A DNA stretch of 64,000 nt from Alteromonas sp. KC3 (GTDB lineage: Bacteria; Pseudomonadota; Gammaproteobacteria; Enterobacterales; Alteromonadaceae). Numbering within the stretch: the stretch's first letter is position 1; the number at the start of each line of letters is the position of its first letter. A program made the position numbers and the translations under genes. The DNA lies in contig NZ_AP024235.1 in assembly GCF_016756315.1 (NCBI RefSeq), forward strand, positions 4,154,001 through 4,218,000, written 5' to 3'. This document shows, in pieces, positions 17,088 to 25,750 of this stretch. A model generated the notes under the pieces. It did not search any database. It was not told the DNA's origin and saw nothing but the letters and a program-made list of their open reading frames with translations.

Positions 17088-17540
17088 TTACGCTTCAGCA
17101 ATGATGATCACTTTGATTGAAGTGATAACGTCAGAGTGAAGTTGTAAGTCGATGTCATACTCACCAGTCTCACGAAGAGTACCAGTAGGTAGTTTAACTT
17201 CTGCTTTTTGTACTTCAACGCCAGCTGCAGTGATTGCATCAGCGATGTCACGAGTACCAACAGAACCAAACAGTTTACCTTCGTCACCAGCTGGTGCTGC
17301 GATTGTAACTTCAGCAAGCTCAGCAATTTTCTCACCGCGTGCGTTAGCAGCAGCTAGTTGCTCAGCAATTTTCGCTTCAAGTTCAGCACGACGTGCTTCG
17401 AACTTTTCAACGTTGTCTTTAGTTGCAGGAACCGCTTTACCCTGTGGGAAAAGGAAGTTACGAGCGTAACCAGACTTTACAGTCACTTGGTCGCCCAGGC
17501 CGCCAAGGTTGGCGATTTTATCTAGTAGGATGATATTCAT
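17088..17540 (-). CDS. rplI: 50S ribosomal protein L9
   Basis: A 150-residue protein with the bL9 N-terminal domain ([30 protein letters not shown], split by eye), the long connecting helix (about residues 45-75) and the C-terminal RNA-binding domain with [12 protein letters not shown]. The length is that of E. coli L9. It is the third gene of the S6-S18-L9 operon. Confidence 0.98.
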   Translation of the reverse strand: MNIILLDKIANLGGLGDQVTVKSGYARNFLFPQGKAVPATKDNVEKFEARRAELEAKIAEQLAAANARGEKIAELAEVTIAAPAGDEGKLFGSVGTRDIADAITAAGVEVQKAEVKLPTGTLRETGEYDIDLQLHSDVITSIKVIIIAEA

Positions 17541-17566
17541 CTTAGCTAACCCTTATTTTCGCCAAA

Positions 17567-17794
17567 TTACTTGTGTGAATCAGTGTACGGAAGCAACGCA
17601 AGGAAACGTGCGCGCTTGATCGCAGAAGACAGCTGACGCTGATATTTTGCGCTTGTACCAGTAATACGGCTAGGGACAATTTTACCGCTCTCAGTGATGT
17701 AGTTCTTAAGAGTAGCGATATCTTTGTAATCGATTTCAGTCACACCTTCTGCAGTGAAACGGCAGAACTTACGACGTCTGAAAAAACGAGCCAT
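17567..17794 (-). CDS. rpsR: 30S ribosomal protein S18
   Basis: A 75-residue bS18, starting [17 protein letters not shown] and ending in the conserved helical RNA-binding part ([19 protein letters not shown]). S18 pairs with S6 on the 30S platform. It follows rpsF by only 11 bases; priB, which sits between them in E. coli, is absent. Confidence 0.98.
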   Translation of the reverse strand: MARFFRRRKFCRFTAEGVTEIDYKDIATLKNYITESGKIVPSRITGTSAKYQRQLSSAIKRARFLALLPYTDSHK

Positions 17795-17805
17795 GGGTGA
17801 TCTCC

Positions 17806-18207
17806 TTAAGCGTTGTCTTCAGTGGTTTCAGTTTTCTTTTCCGCGCGGTCTTGGCGAGGAGCAGAATCGTCACGACGCTCACGACGAGGCTCTTCTTTCA
17901 TCATTGGAGAAGGCTCAGTCACAGCAGTCTTAGTGCGCATAACCATGTTACGTAGGATCACGTCGTTGAAACGGAAAGCATTTTCCAATTCATCAACAGC
18001 TTCTGCAGACGCTTCAGCATTGATTAGTACGTAGTGGGCTTTGTGCAGCTTTTCAATTGGGTAAGCCAGTTGACGACGGCCCCAATCTTCTAAACGATGA
18101 ATCTGACCACCGTCTTGCTTTAGGATTGTGGTATAACGCTCGATCATACCAGGTACTTGTTCACTCTGATCAGGGTGAACCATAAATACGATTTCGTAAT
18201 GACGCAT
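17806..18207 (-). CDS. rpsF: 30S ribosomal protein S6
   Basis: A 133-residue bS6, beginning [19 protein letters not shown], with the conserved [23 protein letters not shown] core. The C-terminal tail is long, charged and Glu-rich, ending ...ETTEDNA; in E. coli such a tail is glutamylated by RimK. AAGGAG lies five bases upstream of the ATG. It is the first gene of the operon, with a strong promoter and a structured leader. Confidence 0.98.
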   Translation of the reverse strand: MRHYEIVFMVHPDQSEQVPGMIERYTTILKQDGGQIHRLEDWGRRQLAYPIEKLHKAHYVLINAEASAEAVDELENAFRFNDVILRNMVMRTKTAVTEPSPMMKEEPRRERRDDSAPRQDRAEKKTETTEDNA

Positions 18208-18285
18208 TATAGCTCCTTACGGTTGTAGCCTCGACAGTACAGCCGACTGTATGGAGACAAGGAACGAATTGGGATGGCTGTAAGG
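18208..18285 (-). promoter_or_regulatory. rpsF 5' leader, candidate S6:S18 autoregulatory RNA
   Basis: The predicted transcript start near 18285 leaves a leader of about 78 bases. It can form a stem from ACAGT and ACTGT around CGGCTGT, followed by a CCG just before the SD sequence. Many bacterial rpsF leaders carry a structure bound by the S6:S18 dimer with an essential CCG. I see the elements but could not fold or align the leader, so this is tentative. Confidence 0.35.
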
Positions 18286-18291
18286 GCGCGC

Positions 18292-18320
18292 ATTATACGC
18301 AGCGGTTACCAATTGCACAA
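18292..18320 (-). promoter_or_regulatory. Strong sigma-70 promoter of the rpsF operon with GC-rich discriminator
   Basis: On the minus strand TTGTGC (18320-18315), a 17-base spacer and a perfect TATAAT (18297-18292) are followed by GCGCGCCC. A GC-rich discriminator is typical of promoters under stringent (ppGpp) control. Confidence 0.75.
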
Positions 18321-18388
18321 GCATTAATCACCTTTAAAACGGCTTGTTACCCTTCTCTCACTACTAAAACTCAAACATTTAATTAAAA

Positions 18389-18408
18389 TACTGTTTATTT
18401 ATACAGTA
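18389..18408 (+). promoter_or_regulatory. LexA (SOS) box upstream of yebG
   Basis: TACTGTTTATTTATACAGTA contains a perfect CTGT-N8-ACAG with matching flanking TA pairs, 46 bases upstream of the yebG start codon. A second short palindrome, ACTGTACAGT (18413-18422), follows and may strengthen binding. Confidence 0.9.
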
Positions 18409-18453
18409 AATTACTGTACAGTTTTTGCGTCTTTAATAAACAGGGGACCTACC

Positions 18454-18741
18454 ATGGCCATTACCACACAGTATGTTGTTACGCACAAAGGGGTAGAAAA
18501 ATTGGTAACTACCGACAAAAAAGAAGCCGATCAGTACGACAAAATGCTCGACGCAGCAGACAACCTTGCCGACTACATTCATGCGAAGGGCATCAAGCTA
18601 GATGACAGCGTAGTGGAAGAACTGACAATTATGCTGTCAAAAAACAAAGATAAAATTAGCAAAATCTTTAAAGGTGCTACTGCAGAAAGCGTGTTAGAAG
18701 ACGAAAGCGCAGAAGTGGTGAAGCTACAGGCTAATGGTTAA
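18454..18741 (+). CDS. yebG: YebG family SOS-induced protein
   Basis: A 95-residue protein matching the YebG family: YVVTHKGVEKLVTTDKKEADQYDKMLDAAD is the conserved N-terminal half (positions 8-37), followed by a short helical and acidic C-terminus. YebG is a LexA-regulated protein of unclear biochemical role in gammaproteobacteria. The perfect LexA box 46 bases upstream supports the call. Confidence 0.93.
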   Translation: MAITTQYVVTHKGVEKLVTTDKKEADQYDKMLDAADNLADYIHAKGIKLDDSVVEELTIMLSKNKDKISKIFKGATAESVLEDESAEVVKLQANG

Positions 18742-18823
18742 CGTTTTAAGCTAGAACACACCCAAAATACAAAGCTGCACTCGACAACTTAACTCGTTTC
18801 TGCGAGCAAAAACTTATCTGATA

Positions 18824-18865
18824 CTGTAGTCGCGATTGTTATTTGATAACATAACGCGACTACAG
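18824..18865. promoter_or_regulatory. Nested dyad with a Zur-box-like core upstream of the His-rich ABC transporter
   Basis: An 11-pair outer inverted repeat (CTGTAGTCGCG / CGCGACTACAG) encloses the palindrome TGTTATTTGATAACA (18837-18851). The 15-base core fits the gammaproteobacterial Zur consensus TGTTATA-N-TATAACA except at the central bases. It lies about 220 bases upstream of the ABC ATPase. A zur gene is in this window. The core is a good match; the outer arms are unexplained. Apart from the 13-bp repeats, the remaining gap 18742-19068 shows no gene I would support. Confidence 0.55.
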
Positions 18866-18903
18866 CGCTTAGGTCCAAACCTTTATTATTTTTTACACGG
18901 CTT

Positions 18904-18968
18904 TTATGGTTTATTCTTGTGATTTGGCCTTGTGGTTTAGCTGTGTGGTTTTGCCATATGGTATTGAG
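18904..18968. repeat. Degenerate tandem repeat, 13-bp period, about five units
   Basis: Successive 13-base units read TTATGGTTTATTC, TTGTGATTTGGCC, TTGTGGTTTAGCT, GTGTGGTTTTGCC and ATATGGTATTGAG. They share a TGGTTT-like core at the same phase. The array lies between the Zur-like dyad and the ABC ATPase start. Confidence 0.5.
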
Positions 18969-19068
18969 AACACGCTGTAATTTGAGCGAGCTGAAAAACA
19001 TAGTGCTAAGCTAAAAGCGCTTTAGTTCACTGCTATTAGGTTGTCAGAAATAACGGGTTTAAAAGAGT

Positions 19069-19812
19069 GTGATAGAAAACGAATTGCCGATAGTCCACAA
19101 CGCGCCAGCCATCGAAGTAAACCAGATGCGGTTTGCTTACAACAAATCAGTGTCACCAATACTGGCCATAGACAAATGGCAAGTTGCAGAGGGCGAACAT
19201 ATTTTTCTCTCGGGCCCCTCAGGCAGTGGTAAAAGTACATTGCTCAACTTACTAAGCGGCACACTCACACCAACAAGTGGCGAAATATCCTTACTCGACC
19301 GCCCATTTTCAACATTATCAAATCGTCAGCGAGATAATTTTAGGGCACAGCATATCGGTGTTGTATTTCAACAGTTCAATTTAATTCCCTATCTAACAGT
19401 CGAACAAAATATTCGTGCTGCTGCTTACTTTGCCAAAAACACATTAGGTAGTGACGCCCTCAGCCAGAAAATTCAACGCTTAATCGAAAAGCTCCAATTA
19501 CCCAATAATGTGTTAAGCACACAAGCTGATGCTTTGAGCATTGGACAGCAACAACGCGTCGCTATTGCACGAGCACTTGTCAACGCGCCACAAATTTTAG
19601 TTGTAGATGAACCAACGTCTGCGTTAGATGTAGCCGCGCGAGATAGTTTCATGTCTTTACTTAAAGAAGTTGCAAAAGACAGCACCTTATTGTTTGTCAG
19701 TCACGATCCAGCAATGGCCGCCTATTTCAAAACGCATTTAGACATTAAGGAACTACTTGCCAGCAGCACTAAAAGGCAGGGTAATGCGGGTGAAGGAGCG
19801 GGTCAATGCTAA
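19069..19812 (+). CDS. ABC transporter ATP-binding protein, LolD/MacB type
   Basis: A 247-residue ABC ATPase: Walker A GPSGSGKST (about residues 44-52), Q-loop FQQFNLIPYLT, signature LSIGQQQRVAIARAL and Walker B ILVVDEPTSALD. It belongs to the LolD/MacB/FtsE branch, which partners with FtsX-like permeases rather than importers. The start is GTG at 19069; the ribosome site is poor, but the first conserved strand (IEVNQMRFAY) requires a start in this region. It overlaps the permease gene by seven bases. The His-rich permease and upstream Zur-like box suggest a zinc-linked role, as proposed for the zinc-regulated Zrg-type cluster of Vibrio. Confidence 0.9.
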   Translation: MIENELPIVHNAPAIEVNQMRFAYNKSVSPILAIDKWQVAEGEHIFLSGPSGSGKSTLLNLLSGTLTPTSGEISLLDRPFSTLSNRQRDNFRAQHIGVVFQQFNLIPYLTVEQNIRAAAYFAKNTLGSDALSQKIQRLIEKLQLPNNVLSTQADALSIGQQQRVAIARALVNAPQILVVDEPTSALDVAARDSFMSLLKEVAKDSTLLFVSHDPAMAAYFKTHLDIKELLASSTKRQGNAGEGAGQC

Positions 19813-21155
19813 CGACAATTGCACTAGCGAGTTTAAAACGACGCAAGCACACCGCATTGCTGACCCTGTTAAGTATCACCATTAGCGTTTGTCTTTTGCT
19901 CACGGTTGATATTGTGCGTACTCAAGTTAAAACCAGCTTCACACGCACGGTCTCGGGTGTTGACTTAATTGTTGGCGCACCAAGCGGGCAGCTTAATTTG
20001 TTACTTTCGTCGGTTTTCAACGTTGGCACACCATCTAAAGGGATCCCATGGAATAGCGTTGCATCGCTTGAGTCGAACAAGCAAGTGGCATGGATAATTC
20101 CATTGTCTTTGGGCGACACCCACAAAGGGTTTCGTGTTATAGGCACAAACAATCAATTTTTTACGCACTTTAAGTATGGTGATAAGCAAGCGCTTGCTTT
20201 CGCCCATGGAAGCAACTTCACCCAACCTCTGTCTACCGTGGTAGGTGCCGATATTGCGCAAACGCTCGGCTATAAGGTAGGCGACAAAATCGTAATATCC
20301 CATGGCTTGGGTAACGTGTCGTTCAATAATCACGATACCCACCCATTTGTCATAGCTGGGGTCCTTGAAAAGACAGGCACACCTGTCGATAAGGCCGTTT
20401 ATGTTACCCTTGAAGGGTTAGAAAAAGCGCACAGCCACCAAACTGGGGGCAAAAATAGTTCAATGCGTTCTATTAGCAAGCCCAAACTCGATGAGCATGA
20501 GCATGAGCATGAGCATGAGCATGAGCATGAGCATGAGCATGATGAGAGTAATATAACTAAACATGGCGCAACTGAAATTCGCTACAACAGTAATGAGTTC
20601 GCACCACAGCAAGTGTCTGTGGTTATGTTGGGGCTAAAAAACCGTGTTACCGCGCTTCAACTGCAATACCAATTAAATCAGAATAACAACACACCGTTAA
20701 TGGCAATTTTACCGGGTATGGCGCTTGCTGAGTTATGGCAAATTATGGGGAATATCGAAGCCTTGCTGCTAGGCTTATCATCTATCATTGTGATTAGTGC
20801 GTTAGTTGGTTTAGCAACAATGCTATTGGCGAGTATGCGCGAGCGCTATCAAGAAATAGCCGTGCTACGCACTATTGGCGCTGGGCCTTTTACTTTATTA
20901 CTGCTTATTCAATTGGAAGCGCTATTTATTACGCTTGTCAGTCTGATACTCAGTGTAGTTTTGGTAGCGGGGCTAATCACAGCGATAAAGCCATGGCTTA
21001 GCAGTGAATATGGTTTGTTCATCACTGGGCAACTTTTTGGTCAAAGCAGTGCAATTATCGGCTCACTTGTGCTTGTTAGTACTTATATCGTTTCATTATT
21101 CCCAGCAATTGCCGCTTATAGACGTGGCTTACATGCAGGTCTAAATAGCAAATAG
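19806..21155 (+). CDS. FtsX/MacB-type ABC permease with a poly(His-Glu) loop
   Basis: A 449-residue permease with the MacB/LolC topology: one N-terminal helix (about residues 17-37), a large periplasmic domain, and three C-terminal helices (about 317-445, with the LATMLLASMRERYQEIAVLRTIGA motif of the FtsX domain). The periplasmic domain contains eight consecutive Glu-His pairs (about residues 230-245), an obvious divalent metal-binding tract. It is encoded by eight exact copies of GAGCAT, so its length can change in frame by slippage. The pair with the ATPase is probably a zinc-responsive envelope system. Confidence 0.88.
   Translation: MLTTIALASLKRRKHTALLTLLSITISVCLLLTVDIVRTQVKTSFTRTVSGVDLIVGAPSGQLNLLLSSVFNVGTPSKGIPWNSVASLESNKQVAWIIPLSLGDTHKGFRVIGTNNQFFTHFKYGDKQALAFAHGSNFTQPLSTVVGADIAQTLGYKVGDKIVISHGLGNVSFNNHDTHPFVIAGVLEKTGTPVDKAVYVTLEGLEKAHSHQTGGKNSSMRSISKPKLDEHEHEHEHEHEHEHEHDESNITKHGATEIRYNSNEFAPQQVSVVMLGLKNRVTALQLQYQLNQNNNTPLMAILPGMALAELWQIMGNIEALLLGLSSIIVISALVGLATMLLASMRERYQEIAVLRTIGAGPFTLLLLIQLEALFITLVSLILSVVLVAGLITAIKPWLSSEYGLFITGQLFGQSSAIIGSLVLVSTYIVSLFPAIAAYRRGLHAGLNSK
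20493..20540 (+). repeat. (GAGCAT)8 hexanucleotide repeat within the permease gene
   Basis: Eight exact tandem copies of GAGCAT encode Glu-His pairs. Because the unit is six bases, copy-number change alters the metal-binding tract without breaking the frame. Confidence 0.95.
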
Positions 21156-21174
21156 GCGGGTTGCCCCGCCTATT
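21151..21174. terminator. GC-rich stem-loop between convergent genes
   Basis: AATAGGCGGG and CCCGCCTATT pair around TTGC directly at the permease stop codon and just before the end of the chemoreceptor gene. There is no T run, so termination efficiency is uncertain. Confidence 0.5.
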
Positions 21175-21178
21175 CAAG

Positions 21179-22762
21179 TTATTCGCCTACGCGCTTGTTG
21201 GTACTAAAACGTAAAATGAGCTCATGAACTTGATTAACCGTGTTTTTCAAGTCGTTACTTGCTGCCAGTGACGCTTCAGAAGAACGCTGCGTTTCCGCTG
21301 CACCATCAGCAACTTCTACGAGTTGTTGGTTTATATGTTCGGCCACCGTACTTTGCTCTTCAACAGCAGATGACATTTCAACGGTGGCATCGGCTATCCC
21401 TTTAACCGCATTGTTGATTTCAAACAGGGCTCCTCGGGTTTCTTCAACAATATTACTGCCGTGCTCAGCAGACGCTAGTCCTTCTGTGGATACGCGAACG
21501 GCTCGGTCTGAGCGTTCGGCAAGCTCGCTGATTATATTGTGAATTTTGTCGGTAGACTCACGGGTTTTTGATGCCAGCGTACGTACTTCATCCGCTACCA
21601 CAGCGAAGCCTCGACCTTGTTCGCCTGCGCGCGCTGCTTCAATGGCTGCATTTAGTGCAAGTAAGTTTGTCTGCTCAGCAATGGTAGAAATTATGTTGGC
21701 TGCCTCGCCGATGTCGCTGGTGGATTGCGCTAGCTCTGTGACGGTTTCCGAGATCGACTCAACCGCTTTTCTCAATGAGACAATGGCCTGCATAGCCTCT
21801 TCGGCTTTTTGATTACCAGTACTGACATTTTCAGCGGCAGAGCGCGCACTTTTTGCGTTACTCTCTACTCGCTCAGCGACTTCTTGTATAGCTTGGCTCA
21901 TTTGCGTTACCGCAGAGGCTATTTGTTGTGTCGCTTGATTTTGCTGAACGACCGCCGCACTTGTACTTTCAGCTTGCTCATGCGTCGTATTTGAAATGGC
22001 TTCCAACCCAGCAGAAGCGTCTTTAATACGCGTTAGCGCCGTTCGCGTCCTTGCAAGCTCGCAACCAAGGGCCAATTTAGCTTGCGCCACGTGTTTCGCA
22101 TCAGGAAAATAAGTTTGCGCCACAATGTCGTTGCTGTAGCTTTCAGGGCTCAATGAAAGTACCCCATTCCACTCGCTGCGCGATTTTGCATCTTGGGCAA
22201 AAGTAGATATGAGAAGTGCGCCCAATGCAATTAGTGCTGGCATTAGTCCACTGGTCGCGCCTAACGATATGACCAGTAACACACCTATCAACAACGTTGG
22301 CCACAAACGGCCTATCATTTGACTTAGCTGTGTCGTGGCAGGAATAGGCGATTTGCCACTTTGTAAGCGGGCGTACACTTCACTTGCACGTGCTATTTCG
22401 CCTTCAAGTGCAGGAACACGAACTGACTCGTAGCCTGAAATACTGTTACCTTCGTAAACGGGTGTTACAAACGCCGACACCCAATAATGGTCGCCGTTTT
22501 TACGTCTATTCTTTACTAATCCAAGCCAGCTTTGGCCTGATTCCAGTGTACGCCACATCTCTTTGAAAACAGGGGGGGGCATATCTGGGTGACGGATCAA
22601 GTTGTGGTTTTTCCCGATAAGTTCGTCCCGGGAGTATCCACTCGCTTCAATAAATTCTTGGTTACAATGCTTAATAACACCGCGTTTATCGGTCGACGAA
22701 ATCAGCCTGTGATGTTTGGGGAATTTATATTCTTTTTGGGTAACCGGCTGGTTGTTTCTCAT
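21179..22762 (-). CDS. Methyl-accepting chemotaxis protein with N-terminal PAS domain (Aer-like)
   Basis: A 527-residue receptor. A PAS domain occupies about residues 10-125 ([51 protein letters not shown]), a hydrophobic membrane segment about 150-195, and the signalling domain the C-terminal half, with its hairpin tip [20 protein letters not shown]. This is the Aer layout: a cytoplasmic PAS sensor, often FAD-bound, anchored to the membrane and reporting redox or oxygen state to CheA. The ATG at 22762 follows GGAGAG by eight bases. It lies downstream of a histidine kinase and another receptor on the same strand. Confidence 0.9.
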   Translation of the reverse strand: MRNNQPVTQKEYKFPKHHRLISSTDKRGVIKHCNQEFIEASGYSRDELIGKNHNLIRHPDMPPPVFKEMWRTLESGQSWLGLVKNRRKNGDHYWVSAFVTPVYEGNSISGYESVRVPALEGEIARASEVYARLQSGKSPIPATTQLSQMIGRLWPTLLIGVLLVISLGATSGLMPALIALGALLISTFAQDAKSRSEWNGVLSLSPESYSNDIVAQTYFPDAKHVAQAKLALGCELARTRTALTRIKDASAGLEAISNTTHEQAESTSAAVVQQNQATQQIASAVTQMSQAIQEVAERVESNAKSARSAAENVSTGNQKAEEAMQAIVSLRKAVESISETVTELAQSTSDIGEAANIISTIAEQTNLLALNAAIEAARAGEQGRGFAVVADEVRTLASKTRESTDKIHNIISELAERSDRAVRVSTEGLASAEHGSNIVEETRGALFEINNAVKGIADATVEMSSAVEEQSTVAEHINQQLVEVADGAAETQRSSEASLAASNDLKNTVNQVHELILRFSTNKRVGE

Positions 22763-22915
22763 AAAATGCTCTCTCCGTTCAGCAATGTCATATTCCATCA
22801 GAAAACTGAACATGTACCTTGTTAAGACTAGATCAAAAAACCGACACGTCTAGCCAAAACGAAAAATCGTAGAACGTTACTATTTTTCAGAGAGTTATAG
22901 CAAGCACTTTATACT

Positions 22916-24418
22916 TTAGACTAATGGCAAAATAAGCGTTATTTGCGTGCCCTTACCTTCTTCACTTTGTATACAAATTTCGCCATTGTGTTCTTCAACT
23001 ATGGTCATGGAAATGGACATGCCTAGCCCGGTGCCATCACCGGGCGGTTTGGTGGTAAAAAAAGGCGTAAACACTTTCTGCAAGACATCGTCAGACATAC
23101 CTATTCCTTCATCTTCGACGATGAGTAGTGCTTTATCAACACGCTTTTCAACTTTTAGATAGATATGCTTTCCTTCCGGAGTTGCGTAAATAGCGTTAGT
23201 TAAAAAATTCACTAACACTTGCTGAATCTGCCCGGCATTTCCCATAAATGCCACATCGCCGTGCTCGGCCACCAATGACACTTGGTTTTTATAGCGATGT
23301 AGATTGTTGGTGAGTTTCATGGCTGAATTCATAGACTCAATGGCACTTAACTTCACGTGTTTTCCAGAGCCCGGGTAGGAGAAACTTCTCAGCGCTTTCA
23401 CTATTTCAATGATGCGCTCAATACCCTCTAGCGACTCATCAAACATTTCCTTTATCTCAGCTGCACTCTCCTTTAACGAGTAGCCTTTTTCACATTCGTG
23501 AAACTTATCCTTTAGCACGCCCCCGGCCTCGTTACATAGTCTGCCTATGTCCTCTAATGCATGTTGATAGTCGTTGAAAATCTCCTTAGCTACAACAGTG
23601 TTACTTCTTACGTAACCGATAGGATTATTAATTTCGTGAGCTATACCTGCGGCAAGTTGTCCTAACATTGCCATCTTGTCTGCACTAACTAATCTCGCTT
23701 CCAATGAATCACGATCTTTTTTGATAGAGCTCAGTTCATCTTGCTGATGGGTAAGCAAACTTTTTTTACTTTGATAACGAGAGTTAAAGTTGATGTAGTG
23801 CTTTGTGGTGTCCAGCACAAATAACATTTCTTCATCAAGGCTATCATCGTTGGTCAACAAGGCTAACCAGGCAAATTCCCCCTTAGTTACCTCGTGCATA
23901 AAATGCAACACGCGAGCCTCTTGTTTAGTGTCAGGCCTCTCTACCACACTGATACACCAGTGCTCATAGCTTTCCTCTAAATGTAAAGGCAATGTCTCGC
24001 GAAACAATGCGCTAATGTCAGTATTGCTTTGCCACTTACCTTTGCCCATTAAGATGCTGTCGTCATCTCCGACAACGATTTTTTTATCCTTAACAATGAG
24101 AGCTTTGCCACAATAAGCGCCACTGAATTCAACCGCAGATGACAATGCAGAATGAATAAACCCCTTAGAGCTCTGCGACTTGGTAAGTTCTGCTGCGGTG
24201 CGATTGAGATAAAGAAGTTCACGCTCTCGCTTTTTCGAGTCGCTTAGCGACTTGCGAAGCGCTTGATTTGCCAGATAGGCATCTTGAGAATAACTTTCTA
24301 GAAAGGACTCTGCATTTTTTCGTGCAATTTTTTGACGTTTTAGCTGACGCTCTAACGAATTGACCCGAGCTTCAAGCGAAGCAATTCTCTCTTGCTCTGC
24401 AGAATAGGAACCACTCAC
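22916..24418 (-). CDS. Soluble sensor histidine kinase with N-terminal coiled coil
   Basis: A 500-residue cytoplasmic kinase. The first 75 residues are a coiled coil (SLEARVNSLERQLKRQK), followed by a region without recognisable motifs that may be a GAF-like sensor (about 80-220), a second coiled coil, then the H-box GIAHEINNPIGYV (about residue 262), N-box NAIYATPEG, G1 DEGIGMS and F/G2 boxes FFTTKPPGDGTGLGMS. No membrane segments are seen. No partner response regulator is adjacent. The start is GTG at 24418 with AAGGGG six bases upstream. It sits 48 bases after the zinc-binding chemoreceptor, probably in one operon. Confidence 0.88.
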   Translation of the reverse strand: MSGSYSAEQERIASLEARVNSLERQLKRQKIARKNAESFLESYSQDAYLANQALRKSLSDSKKRERELLYLNRTAAELTKSQSSKGFIHSALSSAVEFSGAYCGKALIVKDKKIVVGDDDSILMGKGKWQSNTDISALFRETLPLHLEESYEHWCISVVERPDTKQEARVLHFMHEVTKGEFAWLALLTNDDSLDEEMLFVLDTTKHYINFNSRYQSKKSLLTHQQDELSSIKKDRDSLEARLVSADKMAMLGQLAAGIAHEINNPIGYVRSNTVVAKEIFNDYQHALEDIGRLCNEAGGVLKDKFHECEKGYSLKESAAEIKEMFDESLEGIERIIEIVKALRSFSYPGSGKHVKLSAIESMNSAMKLTNNLHRYKNQVSLVAEHGDVAFMGNAGQIQQVLVNFLTNAIYATPEGKHIYLKVEKRVDKALLIVEDEGIGMSDDVLQKVFTPFFTTKPPGDGTGLGMSISMTIVEEHNGEICIQSEEGKGTQITLILPLV

Positions 24419-24466
24419 TCAAAGCCCCTTTAGTCAATGGCGCATCAGCCGATGCGCCCCAGTATG

Positions 24467-25546
24467 TTAGCCTGCCAACCTATCTAGCAATGCCATCACA
24501 CGATGACTGGCCTGCTCCATTTCTAAGAGCTTGGCATCAGCCTCGGCAGTATTGCCATTAAGTTTTGCTTGCATAGCAGCGATACCGTGTTTGTGAACTG
24601 CTGCATGCGGCGCTTCCAACTCTCTAAATGCAGCGTTCTGTGAAACTGGCTTGCCTGAATTTTCACTATACCAACGGCCAAGACGACAGCTTGTATGATC
24701 GCCAAAGTCAGATACCGCTTTTTGGCTGTAGCCACACAACACCGCATATACGTCGGCTTTCCACACAACGTGATCAAGCTTCACAGTTTGAATAAATGTG
24801 CTCAACGCGCCATCGTTAATGGTGTTTTTCATGCTGTCACAATGCTGAACCATGCTTTCATAGCTACCGTTCAGCTCATTGATACCAGCCTCAAGCTGCT
24901 CATTGTTACCACGTAATTCATTAACACCTGATACCGCTTTTGACGTTGACTGGATGATGCCGTTAACGAGTTCAGATACTTCTGTTGCCGACTTATTGGT
25001 TTCAGTAGCAAGTGCTCGTACTTCATCTGCCACAACACTAAACCCACGGCCTGCATCACCAGCTCGCGCCGCTTCAATTGCCGCATTAAGTGCAAGTAGG
25101 TTTGTTTGGTCAGAAATACTGGTAATTGTGGTTACAAATTTATTGATGTTGTCAGCCGTTGTCGACAGGCCAGAAATACGTTCGCTCATGCTGCCCATTT
25201 GAACATTAAGACCGCTCATGTCACTCACAATTTTCTTTAACGTGGCTGCTGACGAGCTAAAAATGTCATTAATGTCGGCACTAGATTGATTCTCAGCATC
25301 TATGCGTTCATATGTGGCCAACACAGTTTCGCGGATACCTGCCATTTGCGACAACGCATCTACCGCACATTTCATCACAACAGAATCGTTCTGCACGCTT
25401 TTTTGCGCAGCCGATTCAACAGATGCCAAAAGCTCAGCATTTTCTGCTTCTAACGCTGCAACTTTGTCCATAGCGTCTTGTACGCGCGCTTCTAGCTGAC
25501 GAACCTGCGCTTCTTTTTCTTCATATTTACTGCGAGAAACAAACAT
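24467..25546 (-). CDS. Soluble chemoreceptor with C-terminal CZB (zinc-binding) domain
   Basis: A 359-residue cytoplasmic receptor: N-terminal coiled coil (about 1-45), a short MCP signalling hairpin with [24 protein letters not shown] (about 150-175), and a C-terminal chemoreceptor zinc-binding domain (about 240-355). The CZB ligands are present: His in [17 protein letters not shown], Cys in CRLGRWY, and two His in the HAAVHKHG region. In known CZB proteins zinc sensed here responds to zinc level or to HOCl. A flagellar sigma-28-type promoter lies upstream, and downstream are the histidine kinase and the PAS receptor. Confidence 0.92.
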   Translation of the reverse strand: MFVSRSKYEEKEAQVRQLEARVQDAMDKVAALEAENAELLASVESAAQKSVQNDSVVMKCAVDALSQMAGIRETVLATYERIDAENQSSADINDIFSSSAATLKKIVSDMSGLNVQMGSMSERISGLSTTADNINKFVTTITSISDQTNLLALNAAIEAARAGDAGRGFSVVADEVRALATETNKSATEVSELVNGIIQSTSKAVSGVNELRGNNEQLEAGINELNGSYESMVQHCDSMKNTINDGALSTFIQTVKLDHVVWKADVYAVLCGYSQKAVSDFGDHTSCRLGRWYSENSGKPVSQNAAFRELEAPHAAVHKHGIAAMQAKLNGNTAEADAKLLEMEQASHRVMALLDRLAG

Positions 25547-25719
25547 AAGTATTTACCAGTATTGTTGTCGTTATAAGTACTACTAGTCAGATTAACAGAA
25601 TTATGAGTAACTTAACCATTAGTCTGAAGTAGAGTTATTAGAACATTTGAGCTTTGCAATTGTTATTAGTAACAAAAAAATAACAAGGAAAGCCAGTAAT
25701 AATTAGAGCGTGTTATCGT

Positions 25720-25746
25720 TTATCGGCAAAGATAAGAAAAAGCTGA
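25720..25746 (-). promoter_or_regulatory. Predicted sigma-28 (FliA) promoter of the CZB chemoreceptor
   Basis: On the minus strand GCCGATAA (25727-25720) is a perfect FliA -10 element. Eleven bases upstream of it, TCAGCTTT (25746-25739) matches five of eight positions of the -35 consensus TAAAGTTT. The leader to the ATG would be about 165 bases. Flagellar-class control of a chemoreceptor is expected. Confidence 0.5.
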
Positions 25747-25750
25747 CAAT

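Noticed and set aside
18824..18865. Integron attC-like site
   Set aside because: The dyad superficially recalls an attC stem, but the core sites are not the expected GTTRRRY/RYYYAAC pair and no integrase or cassette array is near. The Zur-box reading fits better.
18789..19001. Minus-strand frame of 70 codons between yebG and the ABC ATPase
   Set aside because: It spans the Zur-like dyad and the 13-bp repeats, has no clear SD and no recognisable sequence; regulatory DNA explains the region better.
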